This document shows positions 16,026 through 23,757 of a stretch of DNA of 51,173 bases, piece by piece. A model generated the notes under the pieces. The model made no database searches. It had not been told where the DNA came from and saw nothing but the letters and a program-made list of their open reading frames with translations. Both the position numbers and the translations under genes were made by a program. How positions within the stretch are numbered: position 1 is the first letter of the stretch; the number at the start of each line of letters is the position of its first letter. The stretch is from Lachnospiraceae bacterium UBA7093. GTDB lineage: Bacteria > Bacillota > Clostridia > Lachnospirales > Lachnospiraceae. Location: positions 1 through 51,173 of the forward strand of contig DKYT01000026.1 in assembly GCA_002492465.1 (NCBI GenBank). Reading direction: 5' to 3'.

Positions 16026-16952
16026 ATGATAGCGAGAAAAAGAAAAAACATAGTTTTTTTGTTTGTGTTGACAGTTATGGCGCTTTGCGCCTGTGGCCAG
16101 AAAAGCAGACAGGAGCAGGGACGAACTTATCATGTTTACTATGAGAATAACGATGAAACCGGTATTTTTTCCCAGCCCTATGTGACGGAAACAGAGGGAA
16201 AGGAAGAAGTGCTGGAGGAGCTTTTGGATCAGCTGAGTACGGTCTCCGGCAAACTGGAATATAAAGCGCCTTTGTCAGGAGATTTTCAGCTGCTGAGTTA
16301 CAGTATTGCAGAGGATCAGCTGACGCTTGTGTTCGATGAAAACTATAAATGGCAGCCTGTTACCACAGAGGTATTGGTGCGCGCCGCTATTGTGAGAACC
16401 CTGACGCAGATAGACGGCATACAGTATGTGACATTTCAGATCAACTCCGAGCCTTTAACGGACGCTTCCGGCACAGTGATCGGAACCATGACCGCAGACC
16501 TTTTCATTGACAATGCGGGCAATGAGATCAATACCTACGAGAAGGTAAAGCTATCTCTTTATTTTGCCAATGAAACCGGCGACAGCTTGAAAGTAGTTAA
16601 CCGGTCTGTGGTTTACAACAGCAATATTTCCATGGAAAGACTGGTGGTAGAGCAATTGATTGCAGGTCCCGGGGAGGGGGAAAAGGCGTTCCCCACAATT
16701 AATCCCGATACAAAGATTGTCAGCGTCAATGTGAAGGATGGTACATGTTATGTAAACCTTGACAATATTTTCCTGACCCAGATTTATAATGTAACATCGG
16801 ATGTAACGATTTATTCTATTACCAATTCGCTGGTGGAACTGCCCAATGTAAATCGGGTTCAGATATCCATAAACGGCGATACGGCGGTTAATTATAAGGA
16901 GAATATCAGCTTGTCCACCGTGTTTGAAAGAAATCTGGAATTGGTGGAATAG
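16026..16952 (+). CDS. GerMN-domain lipoprotein
   Basis: The 308-residue product has a lipobox ending LCACG near residue 23 and two GerMN-like domains. The first is around TVLVFDENYKW-type strands at about 90-165 and the second around SMERLVVEQLIAGPGEGEKAFPTI to VYSITNSLVELPNVNRVQISINGD at about 200-290. GerMN domains occur in spore-germination and cell-envelope lipoproteins and are thought to bind other proteins. The gene starts 11 bp after the histidine kinase, so the lipoprotein probably modulates that sensor, as proposed for similar pairs in actinobacteria (LpqB with MtrB). This link is inference. Confidence 0.82.
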   Translation: MIARKRKNIVFLFVLTVMALCACGQKSRQEQGRTYHVYYENNDETGIFSQPYVTETEGKEEVLEELLDQLSTVSGKLEYKAPLSGDFQLLSYSIAEDQLTLVFDENYKWQPVTTEVLVRAAIVRTLTQIDGIQYVTFQINSEPLTDASGTVIGTMTADLFIDNAGNEINTYEKVKLSLYFANETGDSLKVVNRSVVYNSNISMERLVVEQLIAGPGEGEKAFPTINPDTKIVSVNVKDGTCYVNLDNIFLTQIYNVTSDVTIYSITNSLVELPNVNRVQISINGDTAVNYKENISLSTVFERNLELVE

Positions 16953-16995
16953 TGTGACACTCCGGAATGGAGATTAAAACAAGAAAGGAATTTAT

Positions 16996-19206
16996 ATGGT
17001 AAAACGTCCGCTTGCTTGTACCTGTCTGGCGTTTTCTCTGGCGCTGTTTTTCCTGATCCGCCTGCACCCTGCACCCTACACGGATTACAGTAGGTTTGAG
17101 GGCAGGGAGATTACAGCGGAAGGAAGGATATACAGGAAAGAGAAGGTCAGACAGGCAGACGGGGTCGTGACGGTTTTGTATCTGAAGCTTTCCTCCCCTG
17201 GCGGGAGGGAAGGGGACGAGGACAGACCCCAGGGAAAAAAGGTAATCTGCTACCTGAAAACCGGACAAAGCGAGCCGGAAATGGGCAGCAGGATCCGAAT
17301 TACAGGGAAGCTTAAGGCTTTCCAAAGAGCAGTCAACCCGGGACAATTCGATGCATATTCTTATTATCAGGTTTCCGGAATTTCTTATCGCCTGAATCAG
17401 GCAGTGATTTCAGCCAAATCAAAACAGTATAACCGGCTTACTCAGAGCGCATATGAGGTCAGAAGTTTTCTTGCAGATAAGCTTGCAGAACGGCTCCCTG
17501 AGAAGGAAGCAGCGTTGATGCAGACAATGCTGCTTGGAGAAAAAGGAGGAATGGACAGGGAATTAAAATCCCTTTATCAGAGAAATGGAATTGCCCATGT
17601 GCTTGCCATTTCCGGACTTCATGTGTCTATGCTTGGGATGGGCTTGTACAGGCTATTGAGAAAATGGGGCGTGCCTATGGCGGCGGCAGCAATAACCGCA
17701 ACCGGCTTTATGTTTTTTTACGGCGTCATGACGGGCTTTTCTGTGTCTGTGGTGAGGGCGGTTCTTATGTTTGCCATACAAATGCTGGGGGTGCTGCTGA
17801 AGCGTTCCTACGATATGCTTACCGCCCTTGGCGTGGCGGCGGTTCTGCTTTTGATAGAGCAGCCCCTGTATTTATATCACAGCGGTTTTGTTTTCTCCTT
17901 CGGCTGTCTTTTGGGAATAGGGGTGGTTCTCCCGGCGCTTGTTCCGGTACATAAAAAGAATGGGGACAAGCTTCCTTCCATAGGAAAAACGTTCCTGAGT
18001 GGGGCGGCTATGGGCGTGATCACAGTGCCTCTCTATCTTTGGTTTTATTATCAATTCCCCGTTTACTCTGTGTTTCTAAATATGCTGGTGATTCCCCTGA
18101 TGAGCCTGTTGATGGCAGCAGGGCTGTTGCTGCTGGCAAGCTGTGTTTTATGTCCGCCTGTGTCAATGCCTTTTGCATTTTTGATTCAGGGAATACTGAA
18201 AGTTTATGAGAAGGCATGTGGAATCTGTGACAGACTCCCCGGCAATTTGATTACGCCTGGGAAACCGGAAGGGTGGCAGATGCTGCTGTTCCTTTTTTTG
18301 CTGGTTTTGGCAGTGGCATTTAAAAAGAAAAGGGGGATAGGGGCGCGGTGGGGAATGGCTGCAGCAGCCCTATTGGTGATCCTCATTCCATCCAGGGGAG
18401 GGCTGAAGATTACTTTCCTTGATGTAGGACAGGGAGATTGCATTTGCATTGAAAATGACCGTGGAAAAAATTATCTCATAGACGGAGGCAGTTCTACCGT
18501 CAGCGGCGTGGGAGAATATCGGATTATCCCTTTCCTGAAGTCCCAGGGGATTTCAGAATTGGAGGCGATTTTCGTGACTCACCCCGACCAGGATCACTGT
18601 AACGGGATCAGGGAGCTTGTGGAAACGGGAGCGTTGCAGGGAATTAAAGTGAAACATTTCCTGCTTCCGGATGTTTCCCATGATGTAAAAAACGAGGTTT
18701 ATCTGGAACTGGAGCAAAGGGCAAGGGAAAAGGGCATCAGAGTTTCTTATATCAGCAGAGGACAACGGCTGGAAGATGGGAAACTGACCCTTCGCTGCCT
18801 TCATCCGGAGATTGGGGATCGGTCAAGGGAAGCAAATGAGTATTCAACGGTACTTAAACTTACTTATGGAAATTTCAGCGCCATGCTCACGGGAGATGTG
18901 GAGGGTATGGGCGAACAAAAGCTGATACAGTTTTTGGAAAAGGAGGGAGAGATGGGAAAGCTGACCGTTTTGAAGGCGGCGCATCATGGATCGGCATATT
19001 CCACGCCCACGGGGCTTTTAGAGCTGCTGACGCCATATTATACAGTAATCTCCTGTGGAGAAAGGAATTCCTATGGGCATCCCCATGAAGAACTCCTGGA
19101 GAGGCTTGCAGAACAAGAAACAAACATCCTTATTACCTATGAAACTGGAGCGGTCACCTTTGAAACCGATGGAAAAAAGGTGAAGATCCGGCGTTTTCTG
19201 AAGTAA
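16996..19206 (+). CDS. comEC: DNA internalisation protein ComEC/Rec2
   Basis: ComEC forms the membrane channel that imports single-stranded DNA in transformation. The 736-residue protein has the expected three parts: an N-terminal OB-like DUF4131 region with two membrane helices, a multi-helix competence domain (with HVLAISGLHVSMLGMGL near residue 200), and a C-terminal metallo-beta-lactamase domain with the metal motif HPDQDH at residues 529-534 and LKAAHHGSAYSTP later. All elements are present and the length is normal. It follows the GerMN gene by 43 bp. In many Firmicutes holA is the next gene; here a carbohydrate locus lies between them. Confidence 0.93.
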   Translation: MVKRPLACTCLAFSLALFFLIRLHPAPYTDYSRFEGREITAEGRIYRKEKVRQADGVVTVLYLKLSSPGGREGDEDRPQGKKVICYLKTGQSEPEMGSRIRITGKLKAFQRAVNPGQFDAYSYYQVSGISYRLNQAVISAKSKQYNRLTQSAYEVRSFLADKLAERLPEKEAALMQTMLLGEKGGMDRELKSLYQRNGIAHVLAISGLHVSMLGMGLYRLLRKWGVPMAAAAITATGFMFFYGVMTGFSVSVVRAVLMFAIQMLGVLLKRSYDMLTALGVAAVLLLIEQPLYLYHSGFVFSFGCLLGIGVVLPALVPVHKKNGDKLPSIGKTFLSGAAMGVITVPLYLWFYYQFPVYSVFLNMLVIPLMSLLMAAGLLLLASCVLCPPVSMPFAFLIQGILKVYEKACGICDRLPGNLITPGKPEGWQMLLFLFLLVLAVAFKKKRGIGARWGMAAAALLVILIPSRGGLKITFLDVGQGDCICIENDRGKNYLIDGGSSTVSGVGEYRIIPFLKSQGISELEAIFVTHPDQDHCNGIRELVETGALQGIKVKHFLLPDVSHDVKNEVYLELEQRAREKGIRVSYISRGQRLEDGKLTLRCLHPEIGDRSREANEYSTVLKLTYGNFSAMLTGDVEGMGEQKLIQFLEKEGEMGKLTVLKAAHHGSAYSTPTGLLELLTPYYTVISCGERNSYGHPHEELLERLAEQETNILITYETGAVTFETDGKKVKIRRFLK

Positions 19207-19229
19207 GAAGATTCTTTTATGCCGTAAAA

Positions 19230-19253
19230 GAAACAAAAATATATTTTTGTTTC
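19230..19253. terminator. Perfect 24-bp palindrome, likely bidirectional terminator
   Basis: Positions 19230-19253 are exactly self-complementary, with GAAACAAAAAT on one side and ATTTTTGTTTC on the other, 24 bp after the comEC stop. The T-rich arm suits an intrinsic terminator for comEC. A second small hairpin (TGTAC-AAAA-GTACA, about 19346-19359) could end tetR on the other strand. Confidence 0.6.
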
Positions 19254-19284
19254 CTACCGGTTAGTGAACGGGAAAACTAGAACT

Positions 19285-19312
19285 TTATCAAAGAAAACAT
19301 CAATGCTATAAT
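19285..19312 (+). promoter_or_regulatory. Candidate plus-strand promoter antisense to tetR
   Basis: An extended -10 element TGCTATAAT (19304-19312) is preceded by TTATCA (19285-19290) at 16 bp. A transcript from here would run antisense through tetR toward the ROK gene. The -35 match is only moderate, so this remains tentative. Confidence 0.35.
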
Positions 19313-19367
19313 CGTCACATAATAAAAGAAAAAAAGTAAAATTTTTGTACAAAAGTACAATAAAAAA

Positions 19368-19949
19368 TTATTTGTGTAAAATTTTGTCGGCAGGTTTTAT
19401 AAAATCGCATGCTTTTTTACTCTCATATTGTTGAATGCGTGCAGTCAGTTCTTCCTTTGTAAAAAGTTCGTAGGCAGGAAGATTGTATATGAATTGGGTG
19501 TAAATTTTTTCAACAGGACTTGCAAAACGGCTATTAGACCAATCGATTAATAAGTGGGTGTTAATAATGGTAGTTGCCCAGGCGGGAGAAAAGCCCGTCC
19601 AGCCGGTAGAAAGCCGGGTTAAAATGTCAGGGAGTATTTTGGCACCCTCGCTATCGTTGAGCAGATTACCATATAATCTGGGATGGCTTTTAATAATGGT
19701 AAGAATCGTCATCATAACATCCTTGAAGGTAGCGTTTTTACCGCCTATAATCACAGCGCTTGCCAGCTGTTTGGAAAAGAAATCGATGGCAAGATCGTAC
19801 TTACTCTGATAAAAACGATAGAAGGAACGGTGGCTGATATGGCTATTTTCAATGATAGCAGTCACGCGGATTGAGGAAAAGGTCTGCTTTTCCATTAACT
19901 CTGAAAAAGCATCCTGAATTTTGATTTCTATATTGGAAGCAGCGGTCAT
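19368..19949 (-). CDS. TetR/AcrR-family transcriptional regulator
   Basis: The 193-residue protein has a TetR-type helix-turn-helix at the N-terminus: IQDAFSELMEKQTFSSIRVTAIIENSHISHRSFYRFYQSK-like segment at about residues 10-48 (compare the family pattern T..IA..AGVS..TFY.YF.sK). The rest is the ligand and dimer domain, which does not reveal the inducer. AAGGAG lies just before the ATG on the minus strand. It is transcribed away from the ROK-GH1-VOC-ABC genes from a consensus promoter in the shared 115-bp gap, so it is probably the local regulator of that carbohydrate locus. Confidence 0.85.
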   Translation of the reverse strand: MTAASNIEIKIQDAFSELMEKQTFSSIRVTAIIENSHISHRSFYRFYQSKYDLAIDFFSKQLASAVIIGGKNATFKDVMMTILTIIKSHPRLYGNLLNDSEGAKILPDILTRLSTGWTGFSPAWATTIINTHLLIDWSNSRFASPVEKIYTQFIYNLPAYELFTKEELTARIQQYESKKACDFIKPADKILHK

Positions 19950-19980
19950 GGATCTACACTCCTTAACACAAAATATAAAT

Positions 19981-20019
19981 GCCTAGGCTGATTATAGATT
20001 AGAATTGAAACCCTGTCAA
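19981..20019 (-). promoter_or_regulatory. Consensus promoter of tetR with GCCTAGGC palindrome
   Basis: Read on the minus strand, TTGACA (20019-20014) and TATAAT (19996-19991) are both perfect and 17 bp apart. The palindrome GCCTAGGC (19981-19988) lies at the predicted start site and is a candidate TetR operator for autoregulation. I found no comparable plus-strand promoter in this gap. Confidence 0.7.
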
Positions 20020-20064
20020 TGTGGGACAAAAAGGGGATGTGAAAGAGAAGGAAAGGAATGAAAA

Positions 20065-21051
20065 ATGAAATGTCTTGTTTTTGATTTTGGAGGAAGCTCT
20101 GTAAAATATGGGGTCGTTGACGACCAGGCAAGAATTCTGTTTTCGGATAAATTCCCTGCGCCGCTGGATTCCGAGGAAGGGTTTATACAGGCGATTCAAA
20201 CCCGGTATGAAAAATATGAAACAGAGGTTTGCGGAATTGCTTTAAGCCTGCCGGGCATCATCGACAGCGAAAGCGGGCTGCATTATGGATCGGGAGCTTA
20301 TGGAAGGATACTGAAAAACAAAAATGTGGCGGAACTGGTGGGAAAGGCATGTGAAACCAAAGCGGCAGTGGAAAACGACGGAAAATGCGGCGCCCTTTCG
20401 GAAGCATGGACCGGCGCCCTCTCAGAGGAAAGGGACGGCGTGGTGCTGATTCTGGGAACGGGAATCGGCGGCGGTGTAATTGTTGATGGGAAAATACGCA
20501 GAGGCTTCCATTTTTCGGCGGGGGAGTTTTCCTTTGCACTGACAAAATTTAACGGATACACCATTACAGACGAAGCATGGGTGAATATTGGAATTGTGGG
20601 TATGACTTATAAGCTGTGCAAGCGGAAGAACCTTGACCTGTCGATTCAGGACGCGGGAGATACCCTTTTAAAGTATGACAGGCTGCTTGGGGCAGATTAT
20701 CCCGTGCATATCCAGCAGCCCCAAAAGATCAGGGTAAATGGAAAGCAGATTTTTAAATGGATTGAAGAGGGGGACCGGGACGCTGAAAAGGTATATGAGG
20801 AGTTTTTGGATTCTATGGTGGCGTTGATCCATAACATACAGACCTGCCTTGCGCCGCCGAAGATTGTTCTCGGCGGAGGTTTAAGCCGGGTGGAAAGGCT
20901 GATCCCGGATATAGAATGGAAGCTGGAGGAATTTTATACAAAATGCTGCATTCCGGATACATTACATGCAAAGCTGCAAAGAAGCAGGTATCTGGACGAG
21001 TGTAATCTTTTGGGCGCCATGTACAATTTCATAGAGCAATATGGGAGGTAA
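20065..21051 (+). CDS. ROK-family sugar kinase (BglK-like beta-glucoside kinase candidate)
   Basis: The 328-residue protein has the ROK phosphate-binding start VFDFGGSSVKYGVV and the second ATP segment LILGTGIGGGVIVDGK. The zinc motif CxCGxxGC of glucokinases and NagC-type regulators is absent, and the usual ExGH is replaced by SAGEFSF, as in beta-glucoside kinases of the BglK type. No helix-turn-helix precedes the kinase, so it is an enzyme rather than a repressor. It is followed by a GH1 enzyme that looks specific for 6-phosphorylated glycosides; together they could phosphorylate and split an imported beta-glucoside. GAAGGAAAGGA precedes the ATG. Confidence 0.82.
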   Translation: MKCLVFDFGGSSVKYGVVDDQARILFSDKFPAPLDSEEGFIQAIQTRYEKYETEVCGIALSLPGIIDSESGLHYGSGAYGRILKNKNVAELVGKACETKAAVENDGKCGALSEAWTGALSEERDGVVLILGTGIGGGVIVDGKIRRGFHFSAGEFSFALTKFNGYTITDEAWVNIGIVGMTYKLCKRKNLDLSIQDAGDTLLKYDRLLGADYPVHIQQPQKIRVNGKQIFKWIEEGDRDAEKVYEEFLDSMVALIHNIQTCLAPPKIVLGGGLSRVERLIPDIEWKLEEFYTKCCIPDTLHAKLQRSRYLDECNLLGAMYNFIEQYGR

Positions 21052-21055
21052 GGAT

Positions 21056-22453
21056 ATGTTTCCAAAATCCTTTTTATGGGGCGGCGCAGTTGCCGCCAAT
21101 CAATGTGAGGGAGCGTATGCAGAGGATGGAAAAGGACTTTCCATTGCGGATGTGATGCCTCGGGGGGTGATGGGTTCTCCCACGGAAGAACCTGTCCGTG
21201 AAAATTTAAAGCTTATGGGGATTGACTTTTACCACCGTTATCAGGAGGACATTAAGCTGCTTGCGGAGATGGGCTTTAAGACTTTCCGTACATCCATTGC
21301 ATGGTCGCGGATTTTTCCCAAAGGAGATGAGGAAGCGCCCAATGAAGCGGGGCTTGCATTTTACGATAAGGTTTTTGATACGTGTCGCTCTTATGGGATA
21401 GAGCCTGTGGTCACGCTGTCCCATTACGAAACGCCCCTGCATCTTGCCAGGACCTACGACGGGTTCAGGGACAGGCGCATGATCGATTTTTATCTGCGCT
21501 ATTGCGCCGCCGTGTTTCAGAGGTATCGGGGAAAGGTTCGTTACTGGCTCACCTTTAATGAAATTAATTCGGTGCTGAACCATCCTCTCCTTGGCGGCGG
21601 AATCTGGACGCCAAAGGAAGGGCTTACTTTGGGCGATAAGCTCCAGGCTGTTCATCATGAGCTGGTTGCCTCGGCAGCCGCCACAAAGCTTGCCCATGAA
21701 ATTGACCCGGAAAATAAAGTGGGGTGTATGGTGGCAAGCGTGCCGTATTATCCGGCGACGCCTGACCCGGAGGATATGCTCAAAGGGATGCTGAAGGAGC
21801 AGTCCGGCTACCTGTTCACGGACGTGCAGGTCAGAGGATATTACCCCGGTTATATGAACAGATGGTTACGGGAAAATAAAATCGTATTAAACAGGGAGTA
21901 TGGCGATGATGAAATATTAAAAAATACGGTGGATTTTATATCTTTCAGCTATTACATGAGCCTGTGCGTCTCCTCTGATGCCTCTAAGGAATCGGCTAAT
22001 TTCTTTGGGGAGACGGCTGAAAATCCGTATTTGCAGAAAACCAGATGGGGATGGCCTATTGACCCCAAGGGGCTTCGGCTGACTTTGAACCGGCTGTATG
22101 ACAGGTATCAAAAACCGCTTTTTATAGCGGAAAACGGAATGGGCGCTGTGGACGAACTGATAGAAAAGGACGGAAGCTATACGGTGGAGGACGATTACCG
22201 GATCGATTATTTGAAGCAGCACCTGCTACAGGTGGAAAAGGCGCTGGAGGACGGCGTGGAGGTGATGGGATACGCCGCATGGGGATGCATCGATCTTGTC
22301 AGTGCGTCCACCTCTCAAATGTCCAAAAGATACGGAATGATTTATGTTGACAGAAGCGATGACGGAACCGGGACGTTAAACCGCTATAAAAAGAAAAGCT
22401 TTTACTGGTACCGGAAGGTGATTGAAACAAACGGAGAAAGCCTTCGGGAATAA
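21056..22453 (+). CDS. GH1 glycosidase, probable 6-phospho-beta-glucosidase
   Basis: This 465-residue protein is a complete GH1 (beta/alpha)8 enzyme. The acid/base is Glu169 in TFNE and the nucleophile Glu359 in IAENGMG. The C-terminal SQMSKRYGMIYVD and RYKKKSFYWYRKVI motifs match AscB/BglA-type 6-phospho-beta-glucosidases, where Ser, Lys and Tyr hold the sugar phosphate. Intracellular: no signal peptide. The ATG at 21056 is chosen because GGGAGG (21042-21047) precedes it; 21041 is in frame but would place that site inside the gene. It follows the ROK kinase by 4 bp. Since the nearby transporter is ABC rather than PTS, the kinase is the likely source of the phosphate. Confidence 0.88.
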   Translation: MFPKSFLWGGAVAANQCEGAYAEDGKGLSIADVMPRGVMGSPTEEPVRENLKLMGIDFYHRYQEDIKLLAEMGFKTFRTSIAWSRIFPKGDEEAPNEAGLAFYDKVFDTCRSYGIEPVVTLSHYETPLHLARTYDGFRDRRMIDFYLRYCAAVFQRYRGKVRYWLTFNEINSVLNHPLLGGGIWTPKEGLTLGDKLQAVHHELVASAAATKLAHEIDPENKVGCMVASVPYYPATPDPEDMLKGMLKEQSGYLFTDVQVRGYYPGYMNRWLRENKIVLNREYGDDEILKNTVDFISFSYYMSLCVSSDASKESANFFGETAENPYLQKTRWGWPIDPKGLRLTLNRLYDRYQKPLFIAENGMGAVDELIEKDGSYTVEDDYRIDYLKQHLLQVEKALEDGVEVMGYAAWGCIDLVSASTSQMSKRYGMIYVDRSDDGTGTLNRYKKKSFYWYRKVIETNGESLRE

Positions 22454-22464
22454 ATTTTTGAAAA

Positions 22465-22488
22465 CAAAATAACAATAGCGTTATTTTG
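22465..22488 (+). promoter_or_regulatory. Stem-loop between the GH1 and VOC genes
   Basis: CAAAATAAC (22465-22473) pairs perfectly with GTTATTTTG (22480-22488) around a 6-nt loop. It lies in the 60-bp gap before a strong AAAGGAGA ribosome site. It may act as a weak attenuator or an mRNA-stability element that sets different levels for the two halves of the operon. Confidence 0.5.
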
Positions 22489-22513
22489 GAAAAATAAAAA
22501 AGGAGATGTTATT

Positions 22514-23062
22514 ATGGCAGAAACAGAGAAAACAACCAACACCTATCCTTACCGTCCCCCCAAAAAGTATCCACAGAAGGATCTTCATGGGCGCGTACGC
22601 TTTGGGAGAATTTTTTATCATGATTTCGAGCGGGCACAGAAATTTTTTGTAAATGTGTTTGGCTGGGACATGATAGACGCAGTGATTCTCGGCATCGACG
22701 ATTATGCGCACAGACCATTGTTTGTCGCTACGGGTCCCTCCCAGATCGGGTATGAGGGGTTGATTCCCGGGCACATGAACACCAGGCTGTACCATGACGC
22801 TACGGGAGAAGAAAAGCCCTTCTTTATGATGGAAGTCCATATGGATGAGCCCATTACCAACACCCTTGATAAGGTGGTTGCCTATGGAGGAAAAGTGCTG
22901 GGCTACAACCAATCGGCGGCGGACGACGGAAATGAAGATGCAAACTGGTTTTCCGGCGCATACATTGAAGACCCGGCAGGACACAAAATTTATCTCTGGA
23001 AATGCCCTGCATCGCGCACATGGGAAGAACCTGAGGCAGGTTATGATAAAGAGGAGGCGTAA
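22514..23062 (+). CDS. VOC-fold (glyoxalase-like) protein
   Basis: The 182-residue protein has vicinal-oxygen-chelate features: RFGRIFYHDFERAQKFFVNVFGWDM at about 28-52 (the strand-helix unit 'DxxRAxxFYxxvFGW') and the end unit WFSGAYIEDPAGHKIYLWK at about 145-165, where a metal-binding Glu/Asp is expected. A Pro/Tyr-rich N-terminal arm precedes the fold. Enzymes of this fold include glyoxalases, dioxygenases and epimerases, so no reaction can be named. The next gene encodes a paralogue with an additional zinc ribbon, and the two probably act together. AAAGGAG precedes the ATG. Confidence 0.8.
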   Translation: MAETEKTTNTYPYRPPKKYPQKDLHGRVRFGRIFYHDFERAQKFFVNVFGWDMIDAVILGIDDYAHRPLFVATGPSQIGYEGLIPGHMNTRLYHDATGEEKPFFMMEVHMDEPITNTLDKVVAYGGKVLGYNQSAADDGNEDANWFSGAYIEDPAGHKIYLWKCPASRTWEEPEAGYDKEEA

Positions 23063-23065
23063 AGG

Positions 23066-23725
23066 ATGAATAGAATTTATACATGCTATAATTGCGGTTT
23101 TGTGTGGAAATGTGATGAAGAGCATATTCCCGAAGTGTGTCCCACCTGCGGACTGGGACCGGAGTATTATTTATCGGAGCCGGGGGAAGATATTTCTAAA
23201 AGAAGAATACATGTAGATCCTCCCAAGCCCATACCGGACTGGGACCGGTATGATACCAAATACCATCCGCCCAGGCATTTCCCGGAGCGTTCCCGCCACG
23301 GACGTATCAGACGATTTGTTTTAAGCTATGATGACGCCAAGGTGTCCAGGGATTTCTATAAAGATATTTTCGGATGGGATATTTTTGAATGCGAGGGTAC
23401 GGATCCTGAAAATCCTTTGATGTATTGCGCTACCGGTCCCGGAAATGCAAACTGGGAGCCAAGTGTGCCAAGCTTCATCTATGGATACCTCCGGGCAAAG
23501 AAGGACGATGTGACAGGAACAGATCCTTTGTATATGATCGAGGTTGATAATATGGAAGAAACCCTGAAAAAGGTGGCTGCCTTTGGAGGAAAGGTTTTAA
23601 GGGAGCCCTATGAGGAAAACAGCCAGCTGTGGGCGGTGATCGAGGACAGCGAGGGATTTTCGTGGTATTTGTGGCAGACGCCGGATACGGTTACCTGGGA
23701 CGAGCCGGAATCCCAGACCATTTAA
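23066..23725 (+). CDS. Rubredoxin-like zinc ribbon fused to a VOC-fold domain
   Basis: The 219-residue protein begins with a compact four-cysteine domain, CYNCGFVWKC and VCPTCG at about residues 6-31, as in rubredoxin/rubrerythrin iron or zinc sites. After a linker (PPKPIPDWDRYDTKYHPP) follows a VOC domain: RHGRIRRFVLSYDDAKVSRDFYKDIFGWDIF-type start at about 73-103 and the end unit WAVIEDSEGFSWYLWQTP near 190-207. It is a paralogue of the preceding gene, 3 bp away. The fusion suggests an iron-dependent or redox-linked activity, but a structural zinc role is equally possible. The reaction is unknown. Confidence 0.8.
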   Translation: MNRIYTCYNCGFVWKCDEEHIPEVCPTCGLGPEYYLSEPGEDISKRRIHVDPPKPIPDWDRYDTKYHPPRHFPERSRHGRIRRFVLSYDDAKVSRDFYKDIFGWDIFECEGTDPENPLMYCATGPGNANWEPSVPSFIYGYLRAKKDDVTGTDPLYMIEVDNMEETLKKVAAFGGKVLREPYEENSQLWAVIEDSEGFSWYLWQTPDTVTWDEPESQTI

Positions 23726-23757
23726 CAATATGAGCTGTGAAGGAAAGGGGGCTGGAC

